From CAZOWW01 sp964583765 (GTDB lineage: Bacteria; Actinomycetota; Actinomycetes; Actinomycetales; Kineosporiaceae): a stretch of 52,695 bases of DNA. The stretch covers positions 1 through 52,695 of the forward strand of contig CAZOWW010000022.1 of NCBI GenBank assembly GCA_964583765.1, read 5' to 3'. The position numbers were made by a program, and so were the translations under genes. Positions 43,345-51,549 of the stretch are shown in pieces (the stretch's first letter is position 1; the number at the start of each line of letters is the position of its first letter). The notes under the pieces are model-generated. The model was not told where the DNA came from and did no database searches. It was given only the letters and a program-made list of their open reading frames with translations.

Positions 43345-43366
43345 TTGCTCACGGATTGCTCACGAA
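43345..43366. repeat. 11-bp tandem repeat near att (possible integrase arm sites)
   Basis: TTGCTCACGGA and TTGCTCACGAA sit side by side about 95 bp from the tRNA end, between it and int. Adjacent short repeats in this place are typical of integrase arm-binding sites. Confidence 0.5.
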
Positions 43367-43373
43367 CTGTCGA

Positions 43374-43414
43374 GATCGGGGTGCTCCCCGCAGGTCGCGA
43401 AGAGCACCCCGATC
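43374..43414. terminator. strong hairpin after int
   Basis: GATCGGGGTGCTC and GAGCACCCCGATC form a perfect 13-bp stem with a 15-base loop, 12 bp past the int stop codon on the minus strand. Confidence 0.7.
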
Positions 43415-43426
43415 CGGTCAACTCGG

Positions 43427-44800
43427 TCAGCGATCGAGTTCCGCACCGCCCGCAGCGGGGCCAGCAGCGTCCGGAACGGCACCTGCGGCGTCCACCGATC
43501 CCCCGTTCCGGTGCCGGGTGAGCAACCCCGTCGCGCGCTCGACGAGTTCGGCGGTGGCCTTGCGCATGACGTGCGCGTAAACCTTGCGTGTGATCTCGGG
43601 TGATGCGTGGCCGAGGATCATCTGGACGATCTCGATCGGCACGCCGCCGGCGAGCAGCAGCGAACAGGCGCCGTGGCGCATGTCGTGCAGCCGGATCGCC
43701 GGCAGCCCGCACTCCTCGGCGTGGGCCTTGAACGCGAGGGTGACCGTCGTCGGCCGCAGGGGTACGCCGTCCGGCAGGCAGAACACCAGGCCGTGATCGC
43801 GGTAGTCCGGGCCGAACATCGCGCGTTCCTCGGCCTGGGCGGTGCGGTGCGTGGCCAGCGCCTCGACGGCCGGCCCGGCCAGAGGCACCCACCGGCGCCC
43901 GGCACGGGACTTGGGCGCCTTGAGGATCCGCCCGACGTGGACCTGCCCACATGTGATGCAGACCAGGTCCTCGGGCCGGTAGGCCTGTGCGCGGGTCAGC
44001 TCCACACAGGTCTGGCGGACCATCAGGCCCGTCTCGTCGAGGTCGCTCCAGCGCAGCCCGCACAGTTCTGCGCGGCGCAGGCCGGCGTAGGCGGCCATCT
44101 CGTACAGCGCCGCGAGGCGGTCGCCGGCGACGTGCTCGAGGAAGTTGGCGGTCTGTTCGGGTTCCCAGATCCGAGCCTCGTCGTCCTTCTCATCCGGCCT
44201 GCTGGTGTGGTCAGGGATGGCGTCCATATGTCCGGCGGCGTGATTGGTGACCAGGTGCCCGCGGCGGACGGCGACGGTCAGCGCCGCGCGCAGGGTGCGC
44301 CGGTAGCCGTCCAGCGTGCTGGCCGTCCGCAGGTCGACGTACCGGCCGATGTTCCCGGCAGGCCGGCTATCGGTGCGGGGACGGGCGAGGTCGGACAGGA
44401 CCCGCTCGACGTCGGCGCGCCGCAGGTCCCGCAGCCGCTTGTGGCCCAGGTACGGGATCCAGACCTGCTCAGCGTGGGACCGGTACCCGGCCAGGGTCTT
44501 CGCCGCTCGTCCACGGCTGGCGAGTTCGTCGAGCCACTGGCGCAGCCAGACGCCCACCGTGATGCCCCGGTCGTCGGCCCAAGTGCCGGAGTTCAGGGTC
44601 GACAGCTGCCGAGCGAGCTCTGCCTCGGCCTCCTCTCGGGTGCGATACCCGGAGCGCACGATCTGCTTGCGCTTCCTGGTGACTGGGTCGATGCCGGCGT
44701 CGATGGTGAACGCCCAGGAACCGTGGGCCTTGCGGCAGCTCTTGACGCGCTTGCCGTTGGCGTCGCGGCACTGGCACCGCTTGTAGACCGAGCCCCTCAC
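43427..44800 (-). CDS. int: tyrosine-type site-specific integrase
   Basis: A 457-residue tyrosine recombinase that would integrate the element into tRNA-Arg. An N-terminal Cys/Lys-rich arm-binding region (KRCQCRDANGKR, RKAHGSWAF) precedes the SAM-like core-binding domain (VGVWLRQWLDELASRGRAAKTLAGY). Catalytic residues: Arg in AGLRRAELCGLRW, Lys region in SRAGRRWVPL, HxxR in LHDMRHGAC, His in LGHAS and Tyr in VYAHVM. A CITCGQVH segment, with a possible metal-binding CxxC, interrupts the catalytic domain. The GTG start at 44800 overlaps the xis stop by four bases (GTGA), so the two are translationally coupled. Confidence 0.94.
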   Translation of the reverse strand: MRGSVYKRCQCRDANGKRVKSCRKAHGSWAFTIDAGIDPVTRKRKQIVRSGYRTREEAEAELARQLSTLNSGTWADDRGITVGVWLRQWLDELASRGRAAKTLAGYRSHAEQVWIPYLGHKRLRDLRRADVERVLSDLARPRTDSRPAGNIGRYVDLRTASTLDGYRRTLRAALTVAVRRGHLVTNHAAGHMDAIPDHTSRPDEKDDEARIWEPEQTANFLEHVAGDRLAALYEMAAYAGLRRAELCGLRWSDLDETGLMVRQTCVELTRAQAYRPEDLVCITCGQVHVGRILKAPKSRAGRRWVPLAGPAVEALATHRTAQAEERAMFGPDYRDHGLVFCLPDGVPLRPTTVTLAFKAHAEECGLPAIRLHDMRHGACSLLLAGGVPIEIVQMILGHASPEITRKVYAHVMRKATAELVERATGLLTRHRNGGSVDAAGAVPDAAGPAAGGAELDR

Positions 44801-45006
44801 AGGTCACCTCCGGTGGGGGTCTCGTCCAGCCAGGTGTGCAGCCGGTGCCGGGGGATGATCCATCGGCCGCCCATCCGCCGGGAGGGGATCTTCCCGGCGC
44901 GCAGGAGCGCGTAGGTGGCCCCGCGGGACAGTCCGAGGATCTCGGCGGTCTGGGCGACGGTGTACGTCGCGCAGGAGTCGGCGGCGCCGACGTGGGGGGC
45001 GTGCAT
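44797..45006 (-). CDS. xis: excisionase (AlpA/MerR-like helix-turn-helix)
   Basis: A 69-residue DNA-binding protein. TVAQTAEILGLSRGATYALLRAGKIPSRRMGGRWIIPR is a winged helix of the excisionase/MerR type, ending LHTWLDE. It would bend att DNA with integrase for excision. The ATG at 45006 follows ACAGG. The reading frame stays open for another 260 codons upstream through the iteron region, but those repeats are 10 bp, not a multiple of three, and the N-terminal part overlaps the helicase gene, so the short form is preferred. Confidence 0.85.
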   Translation of the reverse strand: MHAPHVGAADSCATYTVAQTAEILGLSRGATYALLRAGKIPSRRMGGRWIIPRHRLHTWLDETPTGGDL

Positions 45007-45243
45007 GAGGTCTACCTGTCCGATCTGCCGACGACCGCCGGCGGTGCGAGGGACTGAGTCGATGGACGACGAAGCGAGAGGCGCGGCTCCGGGTCTGCCT
45101 GCCGGGAAGAGCGCCATGCATGGCGTCTTCTGGCCTTCAGTTCGGTGACGTTGGGTGACTGCGGCCCCGGTCCGTGGCCGGCGTCTTTCGGTGGTGGGTG
45201 CGCGAGTTCGAGAGTGCGTGTACGCGGGAGGGCGGAATAACCC

Positions 45244-45458
45244 CGCCGAACCCCGCTGAACCCCGCAATCCGAGGTCTGATCTGCGGTTTCGTGAGTGCA
45301 ACGGGCGGCTTCGAACCCCGCAGAACTGCTGGGTTCAGCGGGGTTCGAGAAGTGGATGTTGCTGGGTTCGGCGGGGTTCGGCGGGGTTCGCTGCTGGGTT
45401 CGGGAAGCGCTGTTTCCGCTGGTGGTAAGGCGTTTGCGGGGTTCAGCGGGGTTCGGAG
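45244..45458. repeat. 10-bp iteron array, candidate replication origin
   Basis: GGGTTC or its complement occurs 11 times in about 210 bp. Six copies are full GGGTTCRGCG: plus strand at 45331, 45364, 45374 and 45439; minus strand at 45244-45253 and 45254-45263. Others at 45341, 45384, 45396, 45449 and 45313 are partial. Several are head-to-tail at exactly 10 bp. The array lies in the non-coding gap 45007-45491 between xis and the helicase-like gene. Confidence 0.8.
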
Positions 45459-45491
45459 CGGGTTTTGCGAAACATGGGGTTGCGAGGTGGG

Positions 45492-47288
45492 TCATGACTG
45501 GTACTCCTCGACCCGGTACAGACCCGAGGAGGTGTGACTCTCTGTAGCGCGACGCAGGACCAGGGGCGGGTAGCCGTGGTACCGGTCGACCTGGCCGGCC
45601 AGGATCCGGCCGAGCTTCTGAGCGGTGCGCGGGCGCCGTCCTTGCCGGTCGGTGATGAAGTCGCCTTCCCAGGGGTCGACCTCCCGGCCGCTCATCGGGT
45701 CCCGGGTGATCTCCGCGTTGGTCAGGACGTCGTTGACCTTCACGGGTGCGCTGCCCAGGCGCTGGCGCCAAGTCGCAAGGAACACGGCCCACTTGTGGTC
45801 TTCCTCGTCCATGCCGCGCAGGGCCCGCAGGTTGCCCAGGAACCCGGCGACGCCGTGGTGGGCGAGGAACCCGCCGACCCCGCGGGCCCAGGGCGTGAAC
45901 TGGCGCATGGCCGGGACCTGCTCATCGCGGGGCGTGCCCGCGCTGACCCAGTCGGCAACCAACACGAGCAGGCACCACAGGACGTGGGCGCGGTGGGCGG
46001 GGTCCTTGAGCCAGGCCTCCAGGTCCCCGATCGCGAACCCGGTGCGTTCCTCGGGGTGGGGCGCCTTGGGTGCCAGGCGCACGTACACGCACCGCGAGGC
46101 AATGTCGCCGCCGACCATGAGGTTGTTCCCCGTGGCCAGCCACAACCGATCGTTCGGCCAGGCGCCCATCGCGGAGGCGCCCAGGATCCGCGAGGACCAC
46201 ACCGGGTTGGTCAGCAGGTTCGCCAGGATCGGGGAGTCGATGACCTCGCCCTCAGCGATGTTGTCGAAGATCACCGTTCCGGACTCCACGGTGAACGTGG
46301 AAGTGATGAGCTTCTCGAGTTCCTTGTCGTTGTCCGCCGGCCAGGGCACCACCTGCTGGCCGACCAGCAGCCCGATCAACGCGGTCAACAGCGACTTGCC
46401 CGACCCGGGCATCGTCGCGGCCACGACCCCCATCGGGACCAGACACCGCAGCGGCCGGCGCAAGAACGGCGTGACCATCAGCCCCAGGTAGTTCGCCAGG
46501 GACGCCGGGTCCTCCCACTCGAAGTCCCGCAACAGACTCCCCAGCAAGAACTCCCGCGCCGCCGCGACCTGGCCGGCGTCCGGGCGTGCGGGCACCCCGG
46601 CCAGCTCCACGGTCGGGGCCAGGTACAGGCCCGACGCCGGGTCATAGCCCGGGGTCTGCAGGAGGGAGAAGTCCCGGCGCAGCACCGGGGTCCCGATGAT
46701 CCCCGCCAGAACAGGCAGGCCGGGCCATTCCGTGCCGGCCAGCACATGGGACAGGACCGCCGTGCTCGGGGTGGCCTCGTCCTCGAAGGACTCGGTCCCG
46801 CCGGCCCCGTCAGGGCGGGAGCGGACCCGGTAGGTGTAGGTGTGCTCGGCCAGCAGCGAGCCCAGCAGGGCACGGGTCAAGGGCACCGGGCGGACCGACA
46901 GCGGCACGTCCTCGTCCAGGTCCACCGGCCCGGTCCCCGAGACGTGCTCGATGTGCACCAGCTGCCCGGCGGTCACGTACACCTCGGGCACCGCCCCCTG
47001 CCCGAGGGCGGCCTTGAGCTTGCGGATCGCATCCGGGTTCCCCGCAATCCGGATCCGCGGCAACCCCGAACGATCCTCCGCCGGCTCACCGGCGGGCCCC
47101 CTGTTGTCGGCGGTCAGGCCGCTGCCGCCGGTGAGGCCGTTGCCGACGCCGCCGTCGTCTCCGGCCGGTGCCGGCCGCCCCCTCGCTGCTGGGGACGACG
47201 AAGCGACGGTCAGGACCCGGCGCCGCTGCGCGGCCCCGGCACTGCGTCGGACGGTCTCGGCGTCCGGGACGCCGGCAGGGCTGGTCAT
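45492..47288 (-). CDS. AAA+ ATPase, putative replicative helicase of the element
   Basis: A 598-residue protein. After a low-complexity N-terminus (about 75 residues), the ATPase domain has Walker A ATMPGSGKSLL (291-301), a Walker B-like VIFDNIAEGEV near 335, and WLATGNNLMVGGDIASRCVYVRL, which has the sensor Asn and arginine finger arrangement of P4-type/SF3 primase-helicases (family knowledge). It probably unwinds DNA for the neighbouring Prim-Pol. The ATG at 47288 overlaps the Prim-Pol stop (ATGA), a clear case of coupling; the upstream in-frame region to 48113 lies antisense-like over the primase in another frame and is excluded. Confidence 0.82.
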   Translation of the reverse strand: MTSPAGVPDAETVRRSAGAAQRRRVLTVASSSPAARGRPAPAGDDGGVGNGLTGGSGLTADNRGPAGEPAEDRSGLPRIRIAGNPDAIRKLKAALGQGAVPEVYVTAGQLVHIEHVSGTGPVDLDEDVPLSVRPVPLTRALLGSLLAEHTYTYRVRSRPDGAGGTESFEDEATPSTAVLSHVLAGTEWPGLPVLAGIIGTPVLRRDFSLLQTPGYDPASGLYLAPTVELAGVPARPDAGQVAAAREFLLGSLLRDFEWEDPASLANYLGLMVTPFLRRPLRCLVPMGVVAATMPGSGKSLLTALIGLLVGQQVVPWPADNDKELEKLITSTFTVESGTVIFDNIAEGEVIDSPILANLLTNPVWSSRILGASAMGAWPNDRLWLATGNNLMVGGDIASRCVYVRLAPKAPHPEERTGFAIGDLEAWLKDPAHRAHVLWCLLVLVADWVSAGTPRDEQVPAMRQFTPWARGVGGFLAHHGVAGFLGNLRALRGMDEEDHKWAVFLATWRQRLGSAPVKVNDVLTNAEITRDPMSGREVDPWEGDFITDRQGRRPRTAQKLGRILAGQVDRYHGYPPLVLRRATESHTSSGLYRVEEYQS

Positions 47289-48367
47289 CGGGTGGTCTCC
47301 AGGGTGCGGGGGTGGGCCTGGCCTGCGGCCAGCCCAGAGGCCACGGCGGTGCGGGCCTCGCGTTCGCCCAGGCCCGTCGCGCGGGCCGCGGCGACCAGCT
47401 CCTCGGCCAGGGCGCCGGGGTCCAGGGCGCAGGCGACCACCAGGCGGCCGAGCTTGTACGCGGCGCGGTTGACAGTCGCGTTGCGCCCGGTGCCGCCGGC
47501 CCCGCCGGGAGTGGCGGCCGCGATGTGGGCCAGTTCCCCGCGGATCGCGGCCTGGGCGAACCCCGCCGGCCGGCCCACCCGGGCCCCGCCTGCAGGTGAT
47601 GCGCCGACCTCGACTGCCCCCGACTTCCTGGCGCAGGGCGGGGTCGGCTCGCCGGTGGCGGGGTGCAGGCGGGCGGCCAGCCAGGCCGGCAGGGCCCGGG
47701 GCGGGGTGGGGTTGGTGACGCGGTAGGCGCCGGTGGGAGTTGAGCAGGCCGGGCCCACGACGTACCCGCCGACCGCGCGAACATCCACGCACCAGCCCAC
47801 CCCGGTGATCCGCCCCGCGGTCGCCCCGACACTGGAGCGCACGAGGGTGTCCTCCGGGACCGCGTAGTACAGGTGCCGGCCGCCGGAGGGCGTGGCCACC
47901 GTGAACGTGTCCGCCCACCCGGGGTCGGCGTCGTCCAGGTGCGCGGCCCAGGCCAGCACCCCCGCGCCGTCCTGGACCCGCCCTGGCGGCTCGCGGTCGA
48001 CGTCGGGCAGGACGCGGTCGGGTCGGTGGCCCTTCGGGGTGTCCAGGTCGATGACCGCCAGGTGGACCGGGCCGGTGGAGATGCCGTAGTTGGCCCGCGG
48101 CCGACAGGCCCACCAGGCGCGGATCACGTCGGGCTCACAGGTCGCGTCGTGGAACCCGTGGCCCCAGCGCCCGCACTCGCCCCGGCACGGATGCCCGGCC
48201 GGGTGGACCGCGCGGATCGCGGGCGTCTTGCCCCCGGGGATCAGGGGGAACACCGGCCACCCGCGCGCGGCCGCGGCCAGGGCGGCGTCCAGCAGCCGCC
48301 CGCCGGAGGCGACGGCCGGCTCCTGGCCGCCCGTGGGAGGGCGGGCGCCGGGGTGGGTGGGGTTCAC
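47285..48367 (-). CDS. bifunctional primase/polymerase (Prim-Pol domain)
   Basis: A 360-residue protein. The AEP-fold Prim-Pol domain carries GWPVFPLIPGGKTP (about 36-49), the catalytic DLD at 107-109 (LAVIDLDTPKG), SGGRHLYY (161-168) and VDVRAVGGYVVGP (194-206), all typical of primase/polymerases of plasmids and AICEs. A CRGECGRWGHGFHDATC cluster may bind zinc. It would prime and extend DNA when the excised element replicates. The C-terminal third is a helical region (NRAAYKLGRLVVACALD). The GTG at 48367 overlaps the preceding small gene's stop and has GGCAGG upstream. Confidence 0.88.
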   Translation of the reverse strand: MNPTHPGARPPTGGQEPAVASGGRLLDAALAAAARGWPVFPLIPGGKTPAIRAVHPAGHPCRGECGRWGHGFHDATCEPDVIRAWWACRPRANYGISTGPVHLAVIDLDTPKGHRPDRVLPDVDREPPGRVQDGAGVLAWAAHLDDADPGWADTFTVATPSGGRHLYYAVPEDTLVRSSVGATAGRITGVGWCVDVRAVGGYVVGPACSTPTGAYRVTNPTPPRALPAWLAARLHPATGEPTPPCARKSGAVEVGASPAGGARVGRPAGFAQAAIRGELAHIAAATPGGAGGTGRNATVNRAAYKLGRLVVACALDPGALAEELVAAARATGLGEREARTAVASGLAAGQAHPRTLETTR

Positions 48368-48558
48368 AGCTGGCCTGCCGGGGTGGTGCCGGTGGCCAGC
48401 CAGTAGGCGCGGGTGATGCGACACGGCCAGTGCTCGGCGTGGGCGCACAGGTCCCACCCATGAGCCACGTCCGGTGGCACGCAGGGGTCCAGCAGGTCGG
48501 CGACCGCGCGGAGCACGGCGGCCGGATCGGCGCTGGGACGACGACAGATCGCAGACAC
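48364..48558 (-). CDS. small AICE protein upstream of Prim-Pol
   Basis: A 64-residue protein: SAICRRPSADPAAVLRAVADLLDP, then CVPPDVAHGWDLCAHAEHWPCRITRAYWLATG. Four Cys and several His residues suggest a small metal-binding fold, but no family is recognised. GGAAGGAC lies upstream of the GTG start, and its stop overlaps the Prim-Pol start by four bases, so it is the first gene of a three-gene coupled operon. Confidence 0.7.
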   Translation of the reverse strand: MSAICRRPSADPAAVLRAVADLLDPCVPPDVAHGWDLCAHAEHWPCRITRAYWLATGTTPAGQL

Positions 48559-48646
48559 GAGCGGTGTCCTTCCGGGGGTGTCCAGGGGCGGCAGGCGCCG
48601 GCCCTGGTGGTGACTGTGGGTGAGTGATTTCGGGGAGTTCGTCCGG

Positions 48647-48744
48647 ATCGGCTCATCGGCTCATCGGCTATTGGGGCCGCCTCTACGCGCAGGAGCGCGC
48701 GAGGGCATGAGCCGATGAGCCGATTTGCGGACCGAGTAGCCGAT
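48647..48744. repeat. six 8-bp repeats in inverted arrays, candidate transfer locus (clt)
   Basis: Three head-to-tail octamers ATCGGCTC, ATCGGCTC, ATCGGCTA fill 48647-48670. In inverse orientation GAGCCGAT occurs at 48709 and 48717, and TAGCCGAT at 48737. The 18-bp arms 48647-48664 and 48707-48724 are perfect inverted repeats. The set lies in the 208-bp gap between the small gene's start and the translocase stop at 48767. Confidence 0.85.
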
Positions 48745-48766
48745 TACGGACAGTGACTGGTGGGGG

Positions 48767-51334
48767 TCAGGGGACGGGGCGCCACTTCTGGCGGCCGGCG
48801 CGCTCGGCGCGGCCTTCGGCCTCCAGCTCCGTCAGCACGCGCGTGACGGTGGACAGGGCCAGGCCGGTGCGGTGGGCGAGCCATCCCCGGGTCACGGGCC
48901 GGTCGATGCCGGCCAGGGCCTGGGCGATGACGTCGCGCGCCAGACGGACCTGCCCAGCCAGCGGCTCGCCGGCCTCCGGCTCCCCCGGCCCATCACCGGA
49001 CAACTGGTGCCGGCGGCGGTCCCGGGCGCGAGCGGCTTCCCCGGCGCGTGACCCGGACGGGCCGATCGACCACCCGCCCAGCGGAGCCCCACCCGGGCGA
49101 CCCGCCGGCTCTGTGGTGTCGCCAGGGCCCTCAGCGCCGTCGGCGTGGCCGACCTGCCTCTCGGCCCGGCTGCCAGTGGCGGGGCCGGCGCCCGGGGTCC
49201 CTGGCGTGGGGTTGCCGGTGTGGCGGGCCAGGTACGCCGGGCCCGCGGCGGCCAGGTCCGCCCCCTCCAGAGGCCGGGGCGTGATCGAGCGGACGGCGTC
49301 CTCGACCTGGGTGCGGGTGGCGTGGCGGATCCGGGCGACCTTGGCCAGGACGGTGCCCTTCTCGACGATCGCGCAGAACCCGGGCTCGGGGGGCAGGCCG
49401 GTCAGGTCCACGTCGGTGTTCGTGGAATCCAGGGTCAGCCGCTTGGCCTGGGATCCGCCCGGGCGTAGGGCGATGACGGTGCCGTTCCCGGCGAGCAGGT
49501 CCCGGGCCATCCGACCCCCGATGATCTCGGTGGCCATGACGTCCTGGGCGCCCTGGACGATCCGGATCCCCAGCGCTCGGCCTTCGCGAAGCATCTCCAG
49601 CACCCACGCGTGCATCCGCTGGGGCAGGACCTTGGAGACCGAGGAGGCCTCATCGATCCACAACTCGATCACGGGCTCGTCCTCGTGACCGACCCGGAAG
49701 GTGTCCAGCCCGGCGTCCCCACGCCGTTCCGCCCTGGCACAGAACACGTTGTAGAGGGTCTGGATGACGACGGGCCACTGGGCGGGCTTGGGGGCATACC
49801 AGTCCACCGCACCGCGGACCTGCGGCGCGGAGGTGCCGCGCTTGCCGTCGATGAACCACACCGAGGACACACCCCGGGAGGGGCCGGCCAGGATCCACGC
49901 GCACAGCAGGGTGGACTTGCCGGCATCGGAGGTCCCGGAGAACATCCCGTGCCGCACCCCGGTCTCCGAGTGGTACCGCACCGCGATCTCCCCGCCGTCC
50001 GGGGTCGCCGCGATCGGGACCAGGCCGTCGGGGGTCATCTCGGGGCCGGGCCAGGGCACCGAGGCGTTCTCCAGATGCCGCGACGGGGTGAGCGTCACCC
50101 GCAGGCGCGTGGCGTCGTCCCGATCCGGAGCCAGGGCCGCGGTCCCGACGGGGAGGCGGAGCTGGGCCTCGACCGCGCGGCGGGCGGCCTCTGCGGCGGC
50201 GTCCTGACCGTGGACGTTCTCCGCCAGCTGCACCGTGAAGGCGAACGCCCCCTCGGCCGGTTCGGTCATCGTGTCGGGCAGGACGATCGACCCCTGGAGC
50301 GCGACCGGGCCGCGCAGGGCCACCGCTTCGGTCCACCTGTCGACGACCAGCTGCGCCCCCGGCGACAACACCGACGGTTCCGGCTCGACCGGTCGGATGC
50401 GCCGGGAGGTGGCCCAGGTCCACGACGGGCCCGCCAGGCCGGCCGCCAGCAGCCACGGGCTACCGGACCCGGGCAGGACCGGGATCGCGGACCACAGCGA
50501 CCACACCCCCGCCGTCGCGAGCCAGACCGCGGCGACCAGGCGCTCCCGGGTCGAGAGCCACCAGCGGCCCCGGGGCTGGATACCGGTGCGGGCGGCCCAC
50601 CACATCCCACCCGCACCCGCGCCCAGGCCCAGGCCGGCCCACACGGGTGCGCTGGCCGCGGCGCCGAGCACGCCCAGGCCGGCGGCCACGGGTGCGAGCT
50701 GCCAGCGCCGGGCCCAGGCCCACGCGCCCACCATGTCCGGCACGTAGGCGGCCCGACCCCGCAACCCACCGCCGGGGCCGGGCATCCCGCCCCGGCCAGG
50801 CCGGCTGTAGGAGCCAGGGCCGGCGGGGCCCTCAGACCACCACCCCGGGGCACCGCCCCAGCCCCCGGGGCCGGCTCCGGCCGGGCCCCAGCCACCCGGG
50901 CCGACGGGTGACCACGGGACCATGCCCCCACTGGGCCCGGGGCCCAGGGCGCGCTGGCCGCGGCCCGCCGACCACCGGCCGGGTTGCCCCCACCCTTGGC
51001 CCCAACCACCCTGGCCGCCCCAGCCGCCGGGGCCACCGGCCCAACCACCGCCGCGGGGCTGTCGGGGCTGACGCGGTGCCGGCACCCACCCCGACCCCGC
51101 CCCGGGGCCGTAGGCGCGCCGGCGCGAACCCGCGCCGCTGATCCAGCCCGTGCGTTCCCGGGGCGCGGACCACCCGGCGCCACCACCCCACCCGCCGCGG
51201 GGCGCCCGCCGGCCCGACCCGCCACCGGACCAGCCGCCCCCGCGCCCTGACCGCCCGCGACCGCCCCCGCGGGGGGACCGGCGCCGGCCGTAGGGGTCCT
51301 GCCACGATCCTCGCCGCGATCGACGTGGACTCAT
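48767..51334 (-). CDS. FtsK/TraB-like DNA translocase for conjugal transfer
   Basis: An 855-residue protein. Residues 1-185 are an extreme Gly/Arg/Trp/Pro-rich segment; about 211-247 and 266-306 contain membrane helices; the motor follows with Walker A SGTSDAGKSTLL (about 467-476) and Walker B ELWIDEAS (about 557-564). The end is a winged helix (VTRGWLAHRTGLALSTVTRVLTELEAEGRAER), comparable to the gamma domain of FtsK/TraB that reads specific octamers. It would pump double-stranded DNA between mycelial or adjacent cells. The ATG at 51334 has AAGGAG nine bases upstream; a longer frame to 51406 is not supported. Confidence 0.9.
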   Translation of the reverse strand: MSPRRSRRGSWQDPYGRRRSPRGGGRGRSGRGGGWSGGGSGRRAPRGGWGGGAGWSAPRERTGWISGAGSRRRAYGPGAGSGWVPAPRQPRQPRGGGWAGGPGGWGGQGGWGQGWGQPGRWSAGRGQRALGPGPSGGMVPWSPVGPGGWGPAGAGPGGWGGAPGWWSEGPAGPGSYSRPGRGGMPGPGGGLRGRAAYVPDMVGAWAWARRWQLAPVAAGLGVLGAAASAPVWAGLGLGAGAGGMWWAARTGIQPRGRWWLSTRERLVAAVWLATAGVWSLWSAIPVLPGSGSPWLLAAGLAGPSWTWATSRRIRPVEPEPSVLSPGAQLVVDRWTEAVALRGPVALQGSIVLPDTMTEPAEGAFAFTVQLAENVHGQDAAAEAARRAVEAQLRLPVGTAALAPDRDDATRLRVTLTPSRHLENASVPWPGPEMTPDGLVPIAATPDGGEIAVRYHSETGVRHGMFSGTSDAGKSTLLCAWILAGPSRGVSSVWFIDGKRGTSAPQVRGAVDWYAPKPAQWPVVIQTLYNVFCARAERRGDAGLDTFRVGHEDEPVIELWIDEASSVSKVLPQRMHAWVLEMLREGRALGIRIVQGAQDVMATEIIGGRMARDLLAGNGTVIALRPGGSQAKRLTLDSTNTDVDLTGLPPEPGFCAIVEKGTVLAKVARIRHATRTQVEDAVRSITPRPLEGADLAAAGPAYLARHTGNPTPGTPGAGPATGSRAERQVGHADGAEGPGDTTEPAGRPGGAPLGGWSIGPSGSRAGEAARARDRRRHQLSGDGPGEPEAGEPLAGQVRLARDVIAQALAGIDRPVTRGWLAHRTGLALSTVTRVLTELEAEGRAERAGRQKWRPVP

Positions 51335-51529
51335 CGCCTGTGCGCTCCTTGCTCGCCTGCTCCTGCCCAGGGCACTCGTGCGCTCCGGGGTGCTTCCTGC
51401 TGGCACCCGGTCCGGGCGCCGGCGTTACGGCCGGCTGTGGGGTGGGTGCTCGTGCTCCGGGACGGTCACGAACCGCCGCCCACCACCCCGGTCCACCCAA
51501 TGACGGGCGTTCTGGGGTGTGGGGCCCGG
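51335..51529. other. gap upstream of translocase gene
   Basis: This 215-bp stretch to 51549 between the right-edge gene and the translocase gene holds only the hairpin at 51530-51546. I see no gene in it. Confidence 0.5.
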
Positions 51530-51546
51530 AGCCCTCTCGAAGGGCT
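51530..51546. terminator. hairpin after right-edge gene
   Basis: AGCCCT and AGGGCT form a 6-bp stem around a CTCGA loop, directly after the stop codon of the right-edge gene on the minus strand. Confidence 0.5.
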
Positions 51547-51549
51547 GGG

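Noticed and set aside
44797..45792. 331-residue version of the excisionase
   Set aside because: The extra N-terminus reads through the iteron array and into the helicase gene. A normal 69-residue excisionase starts at 45006.
45492..48113. Long minus-strand frame suggesting an 873-residue helicase
   Set aside because: The first 275 codons overlap the Prim-Pol gene in another frame and are Arg/Gly/Pro-rich filler. The ATGA overlap at 47285-47288 marks the real start at 47288.
48647..48744. CRISPR array
   Set aside because: The units are 8 bp, partly head-to-tail without spacers, and inverted. No cas gene is nearby.
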